DNA from: Polaromonas sp.
Lineage (GTDB): Bacteria; Pseudomonadota; Gammaproteobacteria; Burkholderiales; Burkholderiaceae_C
Length of the DNA: 64,000 nt
Assembly: GCA_028291985.1 (NCBI GenBank)
Contig: JAQGNE010000017.1
Coordinates: 1-64,000 of the forward strand
Direction of reading: 5' to 3'
A model generated the notes under the pieces. That model did no database searches. It was given only the letters and a program-made list of their open reading frames with translations, and was not told the origin of the DNA. Below are positions 46,069 to 53,993 of this stretch, in pieces (the stretch's first letter is position 1; every line of letters begins with the position of its first letter). A program made the translations under genes and the position numbers.

Positions 46069-47505
46069 ATGACCTTCAGCACCCACCCGACAACCGCCGC
46101 GACCGGCATGCGCCAGCTCTTTGACGCCCAGCACCTGGCAAGCCGATCGGCGATAGCAGTGCCGCTTGCCGTGCGCAAGGACAGGCTGCTGCGCATCAAG
46201 GCGCTGCTGGACGCCAGCGGCCCCGCGCTGGCCCAGGCGGTACAGGCTGATTTTGGTGTGCGGTCGCCGCAGCTGACCGAGATTGCAGACCTGTTCGTGC
46301 TGCGCACCTTGCTGTCGCACACCTTGAAGTCGCTTGCCGGCTGGATGAAGCCGGTCAAGGTCAGCACACCGCTTTATCTGCAGCCGGCACGGGCTTTTCT
46401 GCAGCGTCAGCCGCTCGGTGTTGTCGGCGTGGTGTCGCCCTGGAATTACCCGGTGCAGCTCGCCCTGGGCCCGGTGATTACCGCACTGGCAGCAGGCAAC
46501 CGCGTCATGCTCAAGCCCAGCGAGCTCACGCCCCGCACATCGGCATTGATGGCGCAACTGATTGCCGCTGCCTTCGCGCCTGACGAGCTGTGCGTGATCG
46601 AAGGTGATGCTGCCACCGCCGCCGAGTTTTCAGCATTGCCGTTTGACCACCTGTTTTTTACCGGCTCCACGGCAGTCGGCCGAATGGTTGCGCAGGCGGC
46701 GGCAGTCAACCTGACGCCCACCACGCTGGAGCTTGGCGGTAAATCTCCCTGCATCATTGATGCGTCGTGCGACCTTGAACAGGCCGCCATCAAGATCGCG
46801 CATGGCAAGCTGCTCAACGCCGGCCAGACCTGCATTGCGCCCGACTACGTCATGCTGCCAGCCGGAAAAGAGGCTGCGTTTAGCGCGGCATTTGCCAAGG
46901 CGGTCGCCACGCTGTTTCCCACCATCAGCGGCAACCCCGACTACGCCGCCATCATCAGCCCGCGGCACCATGAGCGCCTGCAGGCCATGCTGGCGCAGGC
47001 ATCAGCGCAAGGCGCGCGGCTGCAGGTGGTCGGCCAGCCTGCAGCGCCTTCTGAAGCAGCGCAGCGCCAGATGGCGCCGGTGCTGGTCTTCGGCGCCGCG
47101 CCCGACGCCAGGCTGCTGACCGAAGAGATATTCGGGCCGGTGCTGCCGGTATTGCCTTACGACGCGATCGATCAGGCCATCGACTACATCAACGCCCGGC
47201 CACGGCCGTTGGCGCTGTACTGGTTCGGCACGGATGCTGCATCGCGCGACCGGGTGCTGGCGCAAACCGTCAGCGGCGGCGTCACGGTCAACGACACGCT
47301 GATGCATATCGCCCATGAGAATCTGCCGTTCGGCGGGGTTGGTCAAAGCGGTTGGGGCTCTTACCACGGTGAGGCCGGCTTTCTTCGACTGACGCAGCAA
47401 AAACCGGTGCTGGTGCAGTCAAAATGGGCGCGCGGCGACCTGTTCTACCCGCCGTATGGCAAACGTTTTGACCAGGTCATGGGGCTGCTCAGGCGCTGGT
47501 TGTAG
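46069..47505 (+). CDS. Aldehyde dehydrogenase, coniferyl-aldehyde type
   Basis: NAD(P)-dependent aldehyde dehydrogenase, 478 residues, of the class containing coniferyl aldehyde dehydrogenase (CalB) and fatty aldehyde dehydrogenases. Motifs: GVVGVVSPWNYPVQLALGP, MLKPSELTPRTSALM, FTGSTAVGRMV, catalytic Glu in TTLELGGKSP, catalytic Cys in NAGQTCIAPDYV, and the terminal NLPFGGVGQSGWGSYHGEAGF in pieces. The C terminus KRFDQVMGLLRRWL is weakly hydrophobic, as in fatty aldehyde types. Substrate cannot be fixed; no lignin-catabolic neighbours are present. Confidence 0.9.
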   Translation: MTFSTHPTTAATGMRQLFDAQHLASRSAIAVPLAVRKDRLLRIKALLDASGPALAQAVQADFGVRSPQLTEIADLFVLRTLLSHTLKSLAGWMKPVKVSTPLYLQPARAFLQRQPLGVVGVVSPWNYPVQLALGPVITALAAGNRVMLKPSELTPRTSALMAQLIAAAFAPDELCVIEGDAATAAEFSALPFDHLFFTGSTAVGRMVAQAAAVNLTPTTLELGGKSPCIIDASCDLEQAAIKIAHGKLLNAGQTCIAPDYVMLPAGKEAAFSAAFAKAVATLFPTISGNPDYAAIISPRHHERLQAMLAQASAQGARLQVVGQPAAPSEAAQRQMAPVLVFGAAPDARLLTEEIFGPVLPVLPYDAIDQAIDYINARPRPLALYWFGTDAASRDRVLAQTVSGGVTVNDTLMHIAHENLPFGGVGQSGWGSYHGEAGFLRLTQQKPVLVQSKWARGDLFYPPYGKRFDQVMGLLRRWL

Positions 47506-47850
47506 GCGCCGCAGCCGTGAGTGTGATGACAGTCTTCGCCGCTGTCCACAGCATGGCGCCCCATGCGACCGGTAGCGCGTCGCTGGAGTTTTGTGCCCTG
47601 CCGGCTTAGGGCCGACACCGCCCGATTTTCAAGCAAAAAGTGCTTATAGCCCAGCACGTACGAGGGTTGGTAGCTATTAATAACATAGCGTAGAGAGCCG
47701 GGCCGGGCGTTGACAGACCCATACCGCCCGCACTGCCGGCAACCGGACGGTCGCCTTTTCGGATGCTTTACGATGGTGGCCTTCACAGAAGGTGGCCTGT
47801 GCTGCCGCACGATCTGGCCTCCGCGCCTTCACGCCATCACAAAGCCCGAC
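47506..47850. other. 345-base spacer without a gene
   Basis: Between the aldehyde dehydrogenase and hydrolase genes. It contains repeat copy j in its centre. I see no tRNA, terminator or convincing promoter; open frames here are short and unlike known proteins. Confidence 0.6.
47624..47692 (+). repeat. Dispersed repeat copy j
   Basis: Plus orientation: GATTTTCAAGCAAAAAGTGC, TTATAGCCCAGCACGTACGA, GGGTTGGTAGCTATTAATAA, then CATAGC. A clear full-length copy. Confidence 0.65.
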
Positions 47851-48768
47851 ATGACCGAACCTACGCTGAATGCTGTCCATTGCCCTGACGCAAGCGGAGG
47901 GCATCGCATGGCCTACTGGCAGTGGGGCACCCCCGACAGCAGCCATGTGGTGGTGTGCGTGCATGGCCTGTCACGCCAGGGGCGTGATTTTGATGTGCTG
48001 GCCCGGACGCTGGCGGCACGGGCAGCCGACCACTCCGGCGGGATCAGGATCGTGTGTCCCGATGTTGCCGGCCGCGGCGAGAGCGACTGGCTGAAAGATC
48101 CGATGGGCTATCAGGTGCCGGCTTATGCTGCCGACATGCTGGCCCTGATCAGCCAGTTGCATCACCAGGCGAGCATCAGCCGGCTGGATTGGGTCGGCAC
48201 CAGCATGGGCGGCCTGATCGGGATGGTGGTGTGTGGAGCGCCAGGCATGCCGCTGCCGGTGCCCGTGCGCAAGCTGGTGCTCAATGATGTCGGTCCGGCG
48301 CTGCAGTGGGCGGCCATTTCGCGCATCGGTGAATACCTGGGCAAAGCCGGGCAGTTTCCTACGGTTGAAGAGGCCGCGGCCGCCATGCGCGTGATTTCGT
48401 CAGGCTTCGGTCCGCACACCGATGAGGAATGGCTGGCGCTTTCCAGGCCAATGCTTCGGCCGGCTGAAGCGGCAGACGGCATGCTGCGCCTGCACTACGA
48501 CCCGGACATCGCACTTGTTTTCAAGCAGGCTACCGAGGCATCCACCGCCCAGGGCGAGGCCCAGCTATGGGAACTTTACGACAACATCAGCGCCCTGACA
48601 CTGCTGCTGCGGGGCGCGCAGTCAGATCTGCTGAGCCCGCAGACTGCAGCAGCAATGACACGCCGCGGTCCGCGCGCGAAACTTGTTGAGCTTGAAGGCG
48701 TGGGGCATGCCCCCACGTTGGTGGCTGGCGATCAGGTCAACGCGGTCGCCGATTTTCTGCTGGACTGA
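47851..48768 (+). CDS. Alpha/beta hydrolase
   Basis: A 305-residue alpha/beta-hydrolase. ATG 47851 (MTEPTLNAVHCPDASGG) is used; the frame is open further upstream but reads unlikely sequence. Canonical features: oxyanion HG in VVCVHGLSRQGRDF, DVAGRGESDWL, nucleophile Ser in WVGTSMGGLIGMVV (G-T-S-M-G), Asp in LLLRGAQSDLLSP and His in VGHAPTLV. In contrast to the hydrolase at 4170, the triad is complete. Substrate unknown. It lies 77 bases before relA; they may be cotranscribed, a pairing I recall in related genomes. Confidence 0.9.
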   Translation: MTEPTLNAVHCPDASGGHRMAYWQWGTPDSSHVVVCVHGLSRQGRDFDVLARTLAARAADHSGGIRIVCPDVAGRGESDWLKDPMGYQVPAYAADMLALISQLHHQASISRLDWVGTSMGGLIGMVVCGAPGMPLPVPVRKLVLNDVGPALQWAAISRIGEYLGKAGQFPTVEEAAAAMRVISSGFGPHTDEEWLALSRPMLRPAEAADGMLRLHYDPDIALVFKQATEASTAQGEAQLWELYDNISALTLLLRGAQSDLLSPQTAAAMTRRGPRAKLVELEGVGHAPTLVAGDQVNAVADFLLD

Positions 48769-48845
48769 GCAGGCTCTTTCACTTCGGGACGTGCTCCCTG
48801 CACGCTTCTTTGCACGCATCTACGCAAGCATCTTTGCACGCCTTC

Positions 48846-51131
48846 ATGAAACGTACCCCGACTGGGCCAGCCGGCCCCGCATCATCTCAGCCGCCCAACG
48901 CACCCATCGTCACGGCCACCGAAAACAGCCTGCCCGAGCAGGCGCATGCACTGGCACGTGCGCGGGCTTTTGCGGAGCCGCTGATCGGCGCTGAAACGCT
49001 GAATACCGGCGAGAACATCCTGGCGCATGCGGATGCAGTGGCTGCAATTCTCAAATCGATCGGCGGCTCTGAAGCCATGCAGGCCGCAACTTATCTGGTG
49101 CACGCCTGCCAGCACCTGACCCGGCCGCAGGAGGTGATCACCAAAGCGTTTGGCGCCAGCTACGCCGCGCTGGCCATCGAGACGACCAAGCTGGTTCAGG
49201 TGCAGCGCCAGGCTCGTACCGCCGACGCCAGCGCTCAACTGGAAGACCCGGCTGCGCAGGCCGAAAACGTGCGCAAGATGCTGCTGGCCTTTTCGCGCGA
49301 CATGCGGGTGGTCATGCTCAGGCTGGCATCACGGCTGCAGACACTGCGCCACTATGCAGCCAATTTTTCGGCAACCGGGCAGCCTGCTTCCGCATCACTG
49401 GCGTATGAGTCACTGCATGTGTTTGCGCCACTGGCCAACCGCCTGGGCATCTGGCAGATCAAGTGGGAAATGGAGGATCTCGCGTTCCGTTTTCTGGAAC
49501 CTGATACCTACAAGAAGACTGCCAGATTGCTCGATGAGAAGCGGCTTGAACGCGAACACTTCATGGAGACGCTGCGCGCGCAGCTGGACCGCCAGCTCAA
49601 CCAGAACGGAATTGCGGCGCTGGTGCAGGGCAGACCCAAGCATATCTACAGCATCGTCAAGAAAATGCGCGGCAAGGCGCTTGATTTTGACCAGGTGTTT
49701 GACATTCGCGCGCTGCGAGTGATTGCAGCCGACGTCAACGGGTGCTACGCGGCGCTGGGCTTTGTGCATGCCAACTTTGCGCCCATCGAGGGCGAGTTTG
49801 ACGACTACATCGCAAGGCCCAAGTCAAATGGCTACCAATCGCTGCATACCGTGGTGCGCGACGAGGCCGGCCGTGCGGTGGAGATCCAGATCCGCACGCA
49901 GGCCATGCACGACCATGCCGAGCATGGCGTGGCCGCACACTGGGCTTATAAGGAGGCAGGCACCAAGGGTTACGCCGGCGTTTCCGCCAGCAGTGAATAC
50001 GACGCCAAGATTGCGGTATTGCGCCAGTTGCTGGCGTGGGAGCGCGATCTGTCGGGGCCCGCATCGCAGCGCGCACGCGAAGCCAACAAGGGCTTGTTTG
50101 AAGACCGCATCTATGTGCTGACGCCGGATGCCGCCATCGTCGAGCTACCCCAGGGCGCAACTGCCGTGGATTTTGCCTACAGCGTACACACCAGCCTGGG
50201 CCATCGCTGCCGGGGCGCACGCCTTGACGGCAGCATGGTGCCCCTGAATACGCCGCTGCAAAACGGCCAGACGGTGGAAGTGATCACCGTGAAGGAGGGC
50301 GGACCATCCCGCGATTGGCTCAATACGGAGCTGGGCTTCTTGATCAGCCATCGGGCCCGGTCCAAGGTGCGTGCCTGGTTCAACGCGATCGACATGGCGC
50401 AGACCATCGCAAAGGGCCGTGAAGCCGTTGAAAAACTGCTGCAGCGTGAAGGAAAAACGGCGATCAAGCTGGATGATCTTGCCGTGCAACTCGGCTTCAA
50501 AACAGCAGAGGACGTTTTCGAAGTGGTGGGCAAGGACGAGCTGTCGCTGCGCACCATCGAGAACATGCTCAAGCCGCCGGAACCGACTGCCGCCCAGGAT
50601 GATTTTGTACTGACCCGCAAACCGCGCGTGGCCAGCCGCCAGGCAAACGGTGGCGTACTGGTGGTCGGCATGGGATCGCTGCTCACCCAACTGGCCAAAT
50701 GCTGCAAGCCGGCTCCGCCCGACGACATTCTTGGATTCGTGACCAAGGGCAAGGGCGTCAGTATTCATCGGGGGGACTGCAGCAATTTCCGCAACATGGC
50801 ATCGGGCAGTCCCGACCGTGTTATCGGAGTGGAATGGAGCGTAGCGCCCGGTAGCGATGGAGGCGCCGCCGCAGCAGGGACTGGCCAGGTGTACCCGGTG
50901 GATGTAGCCATTGAGGCGTCAGACCGGCAAGGTCTGCTGCGCGACATCTCTGAGGTGTTTACCCGCGAGAAGATGAATGTGATCGGCGTGCAGACCCAGT
51001 CCGTCAAGGACACGCGCGGCGGTACGGCGTGGATGACATTTACGGTAGAGGTTGCGCAGTCCAGTCGCCTCAAGCAGGTGCTGGCGGTGGTTGCCGAAGT
51101 CAATGGCGTGCGATCGGCGCGAAGGCGATAG
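48846..51131 (+). CDS. relA: GTP pyrophosphokinase RelA (synthetase-only)
   Basis: Ribosome-associated (p)ppGpp synthetase, about 761 residues. ATG 48846 (MKRTPTGPAGP) is preferred over a TTG at 48810. The N-terminal HD hydrolase domain is present but degenerate: the HD-ED motif reads YLVHACQHL, so hydrolase activity should be lost. The synthetase domain has RPKHIYSIVKKM, FDQVFDIRALRV and EFDDYIARPKSNGYQSLHT; EFDD (near 49794-49805) is the ExDD form of monofunctional RelA, not the RxKD of SpoT. TGS (EDRIYVLTPDAAIVELPQGAT), zinc-finger/CCKP (LAKCCKPAPPDDILGF) and C-terminal ACT domain follow. A separate SpoT is expected elsewhere. Confidence 0.94.
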   Translation: MKRTPTGPAGPASSQPPNAPIVTATENSLPEQAHALARARAFAEPLIGAETLNTGENILAHADAVAAILKSIGGSEAMQAATYLVHACQHLTRPQEVITKAFGASYAALAIETTKLVQVQRQARTADASAQLEDPAAQAENVRKMLLAFSRDMRVVMLRLASRLQTLRHYAANFSATGQPASASLAYESLHVFAPLANRLGIWQIKWEMEDLAFRFLEPDTYKKTARLLDEKRLEREHFMETLRAQLDRQLNQNGIAALVQGRPKHIYSIVKKMRGKALDFDQVFDIRALRVIAADVNGCYAALGFVHANFAPIEGEFDDYIARPKSNGYQSLHTVVRDEAGRAVEIQIRTQAMHDHAEHGVAAHWAYKEAGTKGYAGVSASSEYDAKIAVLRQLLAWERDLSGPASQRAREANKGLFEDRIYVLTPDAAIVELPQGATAVDFAYSVHTSLGHRCRGARLDGSMVPLNTPLQNGQTVEVITVKEGGPSRDWLNTELGFLISHRARSKVRAWFNAIDMAQTIAKGREAVEKLLQREGKTAIKLDDLAVQLGFKTAEDVFEVVGKDELSLRTIENMLKPPEPTAAQDDFVLTRKPRVASRQANGGVLVVGMGSLLTQLAKCCKPAPPDDILGFVTKGKGVSIHRGDCSNFRNMASGSPDRVIGVEWSVAPGSDGGAAAAGTGQVYPVDVAIEASDRQGLLRDISEVFTREKMNVIGVQTQSVKDTRGGTAWMTFTVEVAQSSRLKQVLAVVAEVNGVRSARRR

Positions 51132-51194
51132 CAACGGCCGGCTTTGCGATCATCACAATTAACCGCTTCATGGATGAACCGCAATTTCGAATGC

Positions 51195-51200
51195 TATAAT
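51195..51200 (+). promoter_or_regulatory. -10 hexamer of the tRNA-Val(GAC) promoter
   Basis: A perfect TATAAT 22 bases before the tRNA, in a short AT-rich stretch after relA. No clear -35 hexamer. Confidence 0.55.
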
Positions 51201-51222
51201 TCGAGTTGTCGAACAGACTTTT

Positions 51223-51299
51223 AGGCGCGTAGCTCAGCTGGTTAGAGCACCACCTTGACATGGTGGGGGTCGTTGGTTCGAGTCCAATCGCGCCTACCA
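51223..51299 (+). tRNA. tRNA-Val, anticodon GAC
   Basis: Complete cloverleaf: acceptor AGGCGCG/CGCGCCT, D stem GCTC/GAGC, anticodon stem CCACC/GGTGG with loop TTGACAT, T stem GTTGG/CCAAT with loop TTCGAGT, encoded CCA. GAC reads GUC and GUU. 77 bases. It complements tRNA-Val(CAC) at 22113. Confidence 0.97.
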
Positions 51300-51449
51300 A
51301 TTTTCTTGAAAGTTTTCACCCTCCATGCAAGGCCAGGCATGGTGTACAGGGTAAACCAAGGGGATTGCGTATACCCAGGTTTCCTAAAATGCCCTTCGAT
51401 GCGCTCTCGGTGCAGCGCTTCGCTCAGCCGGTCATTTACAGGAACTCCA

Positions 51450-52055
51450 GTGCCAAAAAACAGATCTACAAGCCCGGCGCAGGGCTCGGCCTTACCTGAT
51501 GACGCTTCGGCTCAGGAAACCAGCGCCACCGCACCGGAGCCTATATGCGGCAGTGCTGAACGCATCATCAAGAAATACCCTAACCGTCGTCTGTATGACA
51601 CGGAGACGTCAACCTACATCACGCTGACCGATGTGCGCCAGCTGGTCATGAAGACCGCACGGTTTGTGGTGCGTGACGCGAAGACCAATGAAGACCTGAC
51701 GCGAAGCATCTTGCTGCAGATCATTCTTGAGGAAGAGTCGGGAGGTGCCCCGATGTTCACTGAAGCGGTGCTCGCCAACATCATTCGCTTTTACGGTAAC
51801 GCCATGCAGAGCTTCATGGGCGCTTATCTTGAAAAAAACGTACAGAGCTTTATGGACCTGCAGGTCAAGATGGCTGAGCAGTCCAAGGGACTGAGTCCTG
51901 AAAAATGGGCGCAGTTCATGAATACACAGTCGCCCATGATGCAGGGCATGATGGGCACTTACGTCGAGCAATCGAAGACGGCGTTTACCCAAATGCAGGA
52001 GCAGATGCAGAAGCAGAGCGAGCAAATGCTGGCCGCATTCGGGCTCAAACGCTGA
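51450..52055 (+). CDS. phaR: Polyhydroxyalkanoate synthesis repressor PhaR
   Basis: DNA-binding repressor that also binds PHB granules; it controls phasin and other PHA genes. GTG 51450 is chosen because CAGGA lies 6-7 bases before it and the product (201 residues) then has a normal length; ATG 51399 or 51339 would add atypical residues and run towards the tRNA. After about 30 disordered residues comes the PHA-regulator DNA-binding domain, ERIIKKYPNRRLYDTETSTY and ITLTDVRQLV, then the PHB-accumulation domain repeats (FTEAVLANIIRFYGNAMQSF), and a Met/Gln-rich tail (QMQEQMQKQSEQMLAAFGLKR). Related by function to phaZ at 9128. Confidence 0.95.
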   Translation: MPKNRSTSPAQGSALPDDASAQETSATAPEPICGSAERIIKKYPNRRLYDTETSTYITLTDVRQLVMKTARFVVRDAKTNEDLTRSILLQIILEEESGGAPMFTEAVLANIIRFYGNAMQSFMGAYLEKNVQSFMDLQVKMAEQSKGLSPEKWAQFMNTQSPMMQGMMGTYVEQSKTAFTQMQEQMQKQSEQMLAAFGLKR

Positions 52056-52240
52056 TCGGCTGATCAATGAGCCGGCCGCACTTCCCCAGGCGTTATTGAC
52101 CCGACGCGTGCATTGCCGTTATCGCCCGCGCAGCTGGCAATAAGAGAGCCATAAGCCGGCCAACGTAAACGGCGGCGTTGACGCAGGCGAACGCCTTAAC
52201 CGTAAAGAATTTTTCTATTTCACCGCAGAGACCACAGCTC

Positions 52241-53659
52241 ATGAGCGACGTTATCGACACCATTCACCCAGCCGCAGCTGCTGCGGGTAAACCTGCACCG
52301 CGTGTGGGGTTTGTCAGCCTGGGCTGCCCAAAGGCATTGACTGATTCCGAACTGATCCTGACGCAGCTGAGCGCGGAGGGATACCTTACCTCCAAGACGT
52401 TCGAAGGTGCGGATCTCGTCATCGTCAACACCTGCGGCTTTATCGACGATGCAGTCAGGGAAAGTCTGGACACGATAGGTGAAGCGCTGGCTGAAAACGG
52501 CAAGGTGATTGTCACTGGCTGCCTGGGCGCTAAGACTGGCGAAAACGGTGGCAATCTGGTGCAGCAGATGCACCCCAGCGTCCTGGCCGTCACAGGTCCC
52601 CATGCAACGCAGGAGGTCATGGATGCGGTGCATCTAAACCTTCCCAAACCGCATGATCCGTTTATCGATCTCGTGCCCAATACCTTTGGTATTGCCGGTA
52701 TCAAGCTGACACCGCGCCACTATGCCTATTTGAAAATCAGCGAAGGTTGTAATCATCGCTGTACCTTTTGCATCATTCCGTCGATGCGCGGTGATCTCGT
52801 CTCACGGCCTGTAGGTGATGTGCTGAATGAAGCGCGAGCTCTTTTTGAAGGCGGTGTAAAAGAGCTGCTGGTGATCAGCCAGGACACCTCCGCATACGGC
52901 GTTGATGTCAAGTACCGCACCGGCTTTTGGGATGGCAAGCCTGTCAAGACACGCATGCTTGAACTGGTGCAGGCGCTGGGCGATATTGCCCAGCCCTATG
53001 GCGCCTGGGTCAGGCTGCATTATGTGTATCCCTATCCCAGTGTGGATGAGATATTGCCCTTGATGGCGACCGGCAAGATTCTGCCTTATCTGGATGTGCC
53101 GCTTCAGCACAGCCACCCGGATGTGCTGAAACGCATGAAACGGCCTGCAAGTGGAGAAAAAAACCTGGAACGCATCGCACGCTGGCGCGAGATATGCCCG
53201 GAACTGGTTATTCGCAGCACCTTCATCGCCGGGTTCCCGGGTGAGACCGAAAGCGAGTTCCAGCATCTGCTTGATTTCATGCAGGAAGCCCGGATCGACC
53301 GCGCTGGCTGCTTTGCCTACAGCCCTGTTGAGGGAGCCACGGCCAACAGTATTCCCGGCATGCTGCCGCTGGAGTTGCGTGAGGAACGGCGCGCTCGCTT
53401 TATGGCTGTCGCCGAGGCTGTGTCCAGCGCCAAACTGCAGCAGCGCATAGGCGCCACGATGCAGGTGCTGGTTGACGCGGCTCCTGCCTTGGGACGAAAG
53501 GGCGGCACGGGCCGCTCCTATGCGGATGCGCCCGAGATTGATGGCGTCGTCAAGCTGCTGCCGCCAGAAAAACTCAGCAAGACACTGAAGGTTGGTGAGT
53601 TCACCAAGGCACGCGTTGTGGGAACGCAGGGCCACGATCTGCTGGCTGTGCCTTTCTGA
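52241..53659 (+). CDS. rimO: Ribosomal protein S12 methylthiotransferase RimO
   Basis: Radical-SAM enzyme that methylthiolates Asp88 of S12; 472 residues. ATG 52241 ([16 protein letters not shown]). The UPF0004 domain has cluster cysteines in [13 protein letters not shown] (Cys29), [10 protein letters not shown] and VTGCLG. The radical-SAM motif is [11 protein letters not shown], with [11 protein letters not shown] and [18 protein letters not shown] typical of MTTases. The C-terminal TRAM domain ends GHDLLAVPF. The lack of the longer MiaB features separates it from MiaB. It needs two [4Fe-4S] clusters, supplied by the ISC system. Followed by a terminator. Confidence 0.97.
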   Translation: MSDVIDTIHPAAAAAGKPAPRVGFVSLGCPKALTDSELILTQLSAEGYLTSKTFEGADLVIVNTCGFIDDAVRESLDTIGEALAENGKVIVTGCLGAKTGENGGNLVQQMHPSVLAVTGPHATQEVMDAVHLNLPKPHDPFIDLVPNTFGIAGIKLTPRHYAYLKISEGCNHRCTFCIIPSMRGDLVSRPVGDVLNEARALFEGGVKELLVISQDTSAYGVDVKYRTGFWDGKPVKTRMLELVQALGDIAQPYGAWVRLHYVYPYPSVDEILPLMATGKILPYLDVPLQHSHPDVLKRMKRPASGEKNLERIARWREICPELVIRSTFIAGFPGETESEFQHLLDFMQEARIDRAGCFAYSPVEGATANSIPGMLPLELREERRARFMAVAEAVSSAKLQQRIGATMQVLVDAAPALGRKGGTGRSYADAPEIDGVVKLLPPEKLSKTLKVGEFTKARVVGTQGHDLLAVPF

Positions 53660-53699
53660 GGCCGCTTTCCAAAAACTCGCACTTTTTCGAGTGCCAACA

Positions 53700-53728
53700 A
53701 AAAAGCCACCGATCAACAGTGGCTTTTT
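53700..53728. terminator. Bidirectional terminator between rimO and tRNA-Leu
   Basis: Stem AAAAAGCCAC (53700-53709) pairs with GTGGCTTTTT (53719-53728) around a 9-base loop, with A and T runs on both sides. It can end rimO and, from the other side, tRNA-Leu. Confidence 0.88.
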
Positions 53729-53775
53729 GTGTGCTTCGTAAGCTTTTTCATCAAAGCGCAGAAACTTGTGTATCT

Positions 53776-53860
53776 TGGTGCCCGGGAGAGAACTCGAATC
53801 TCCACATCTTGCGATACACGGACCTGAACCGTGCGCGTCTACCAATTCCGCCACCCGGGC
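53776..53860 (-). tRNA. tRNA-Leu, anticodon CAG
   Basis: On the minus strand: acceptor GCCCGGG/CCCGGGC, anticodon stem CACGG/CCGTG with loop TTCAGGT (anticodon CAG, reading CUG), a long variable arm as in class II tRNAs, T loop TTCGAGT and encoded CCA. 85 bases. Confidence 0.95.
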
Positions 53861-53993
53861 ACAGCTAGCAGTGTACCATTACACAGGCGCTTTTTTCTGT
53901 CGGCACGATCGGGTCGCCAACAATTTATCAGTAACCACAAGGCTCGGTGACATGATCACCGTAGCCGCTTGTGAAACCTAGCAGAGACGCACT

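Noticed and set aside
48781-48845. Repeated TTTGCACGC motif before relA
   Set aside because: Two or three short similar words in 50 bases; too short and irregular to call a repeat or operator.
51255-51449. phaR starting inside the tRNA-Val gene
   Set aside because: The frame is open there, but translation from within a tRNA is implausible, and GTG 51450 has a proper ribosome site.
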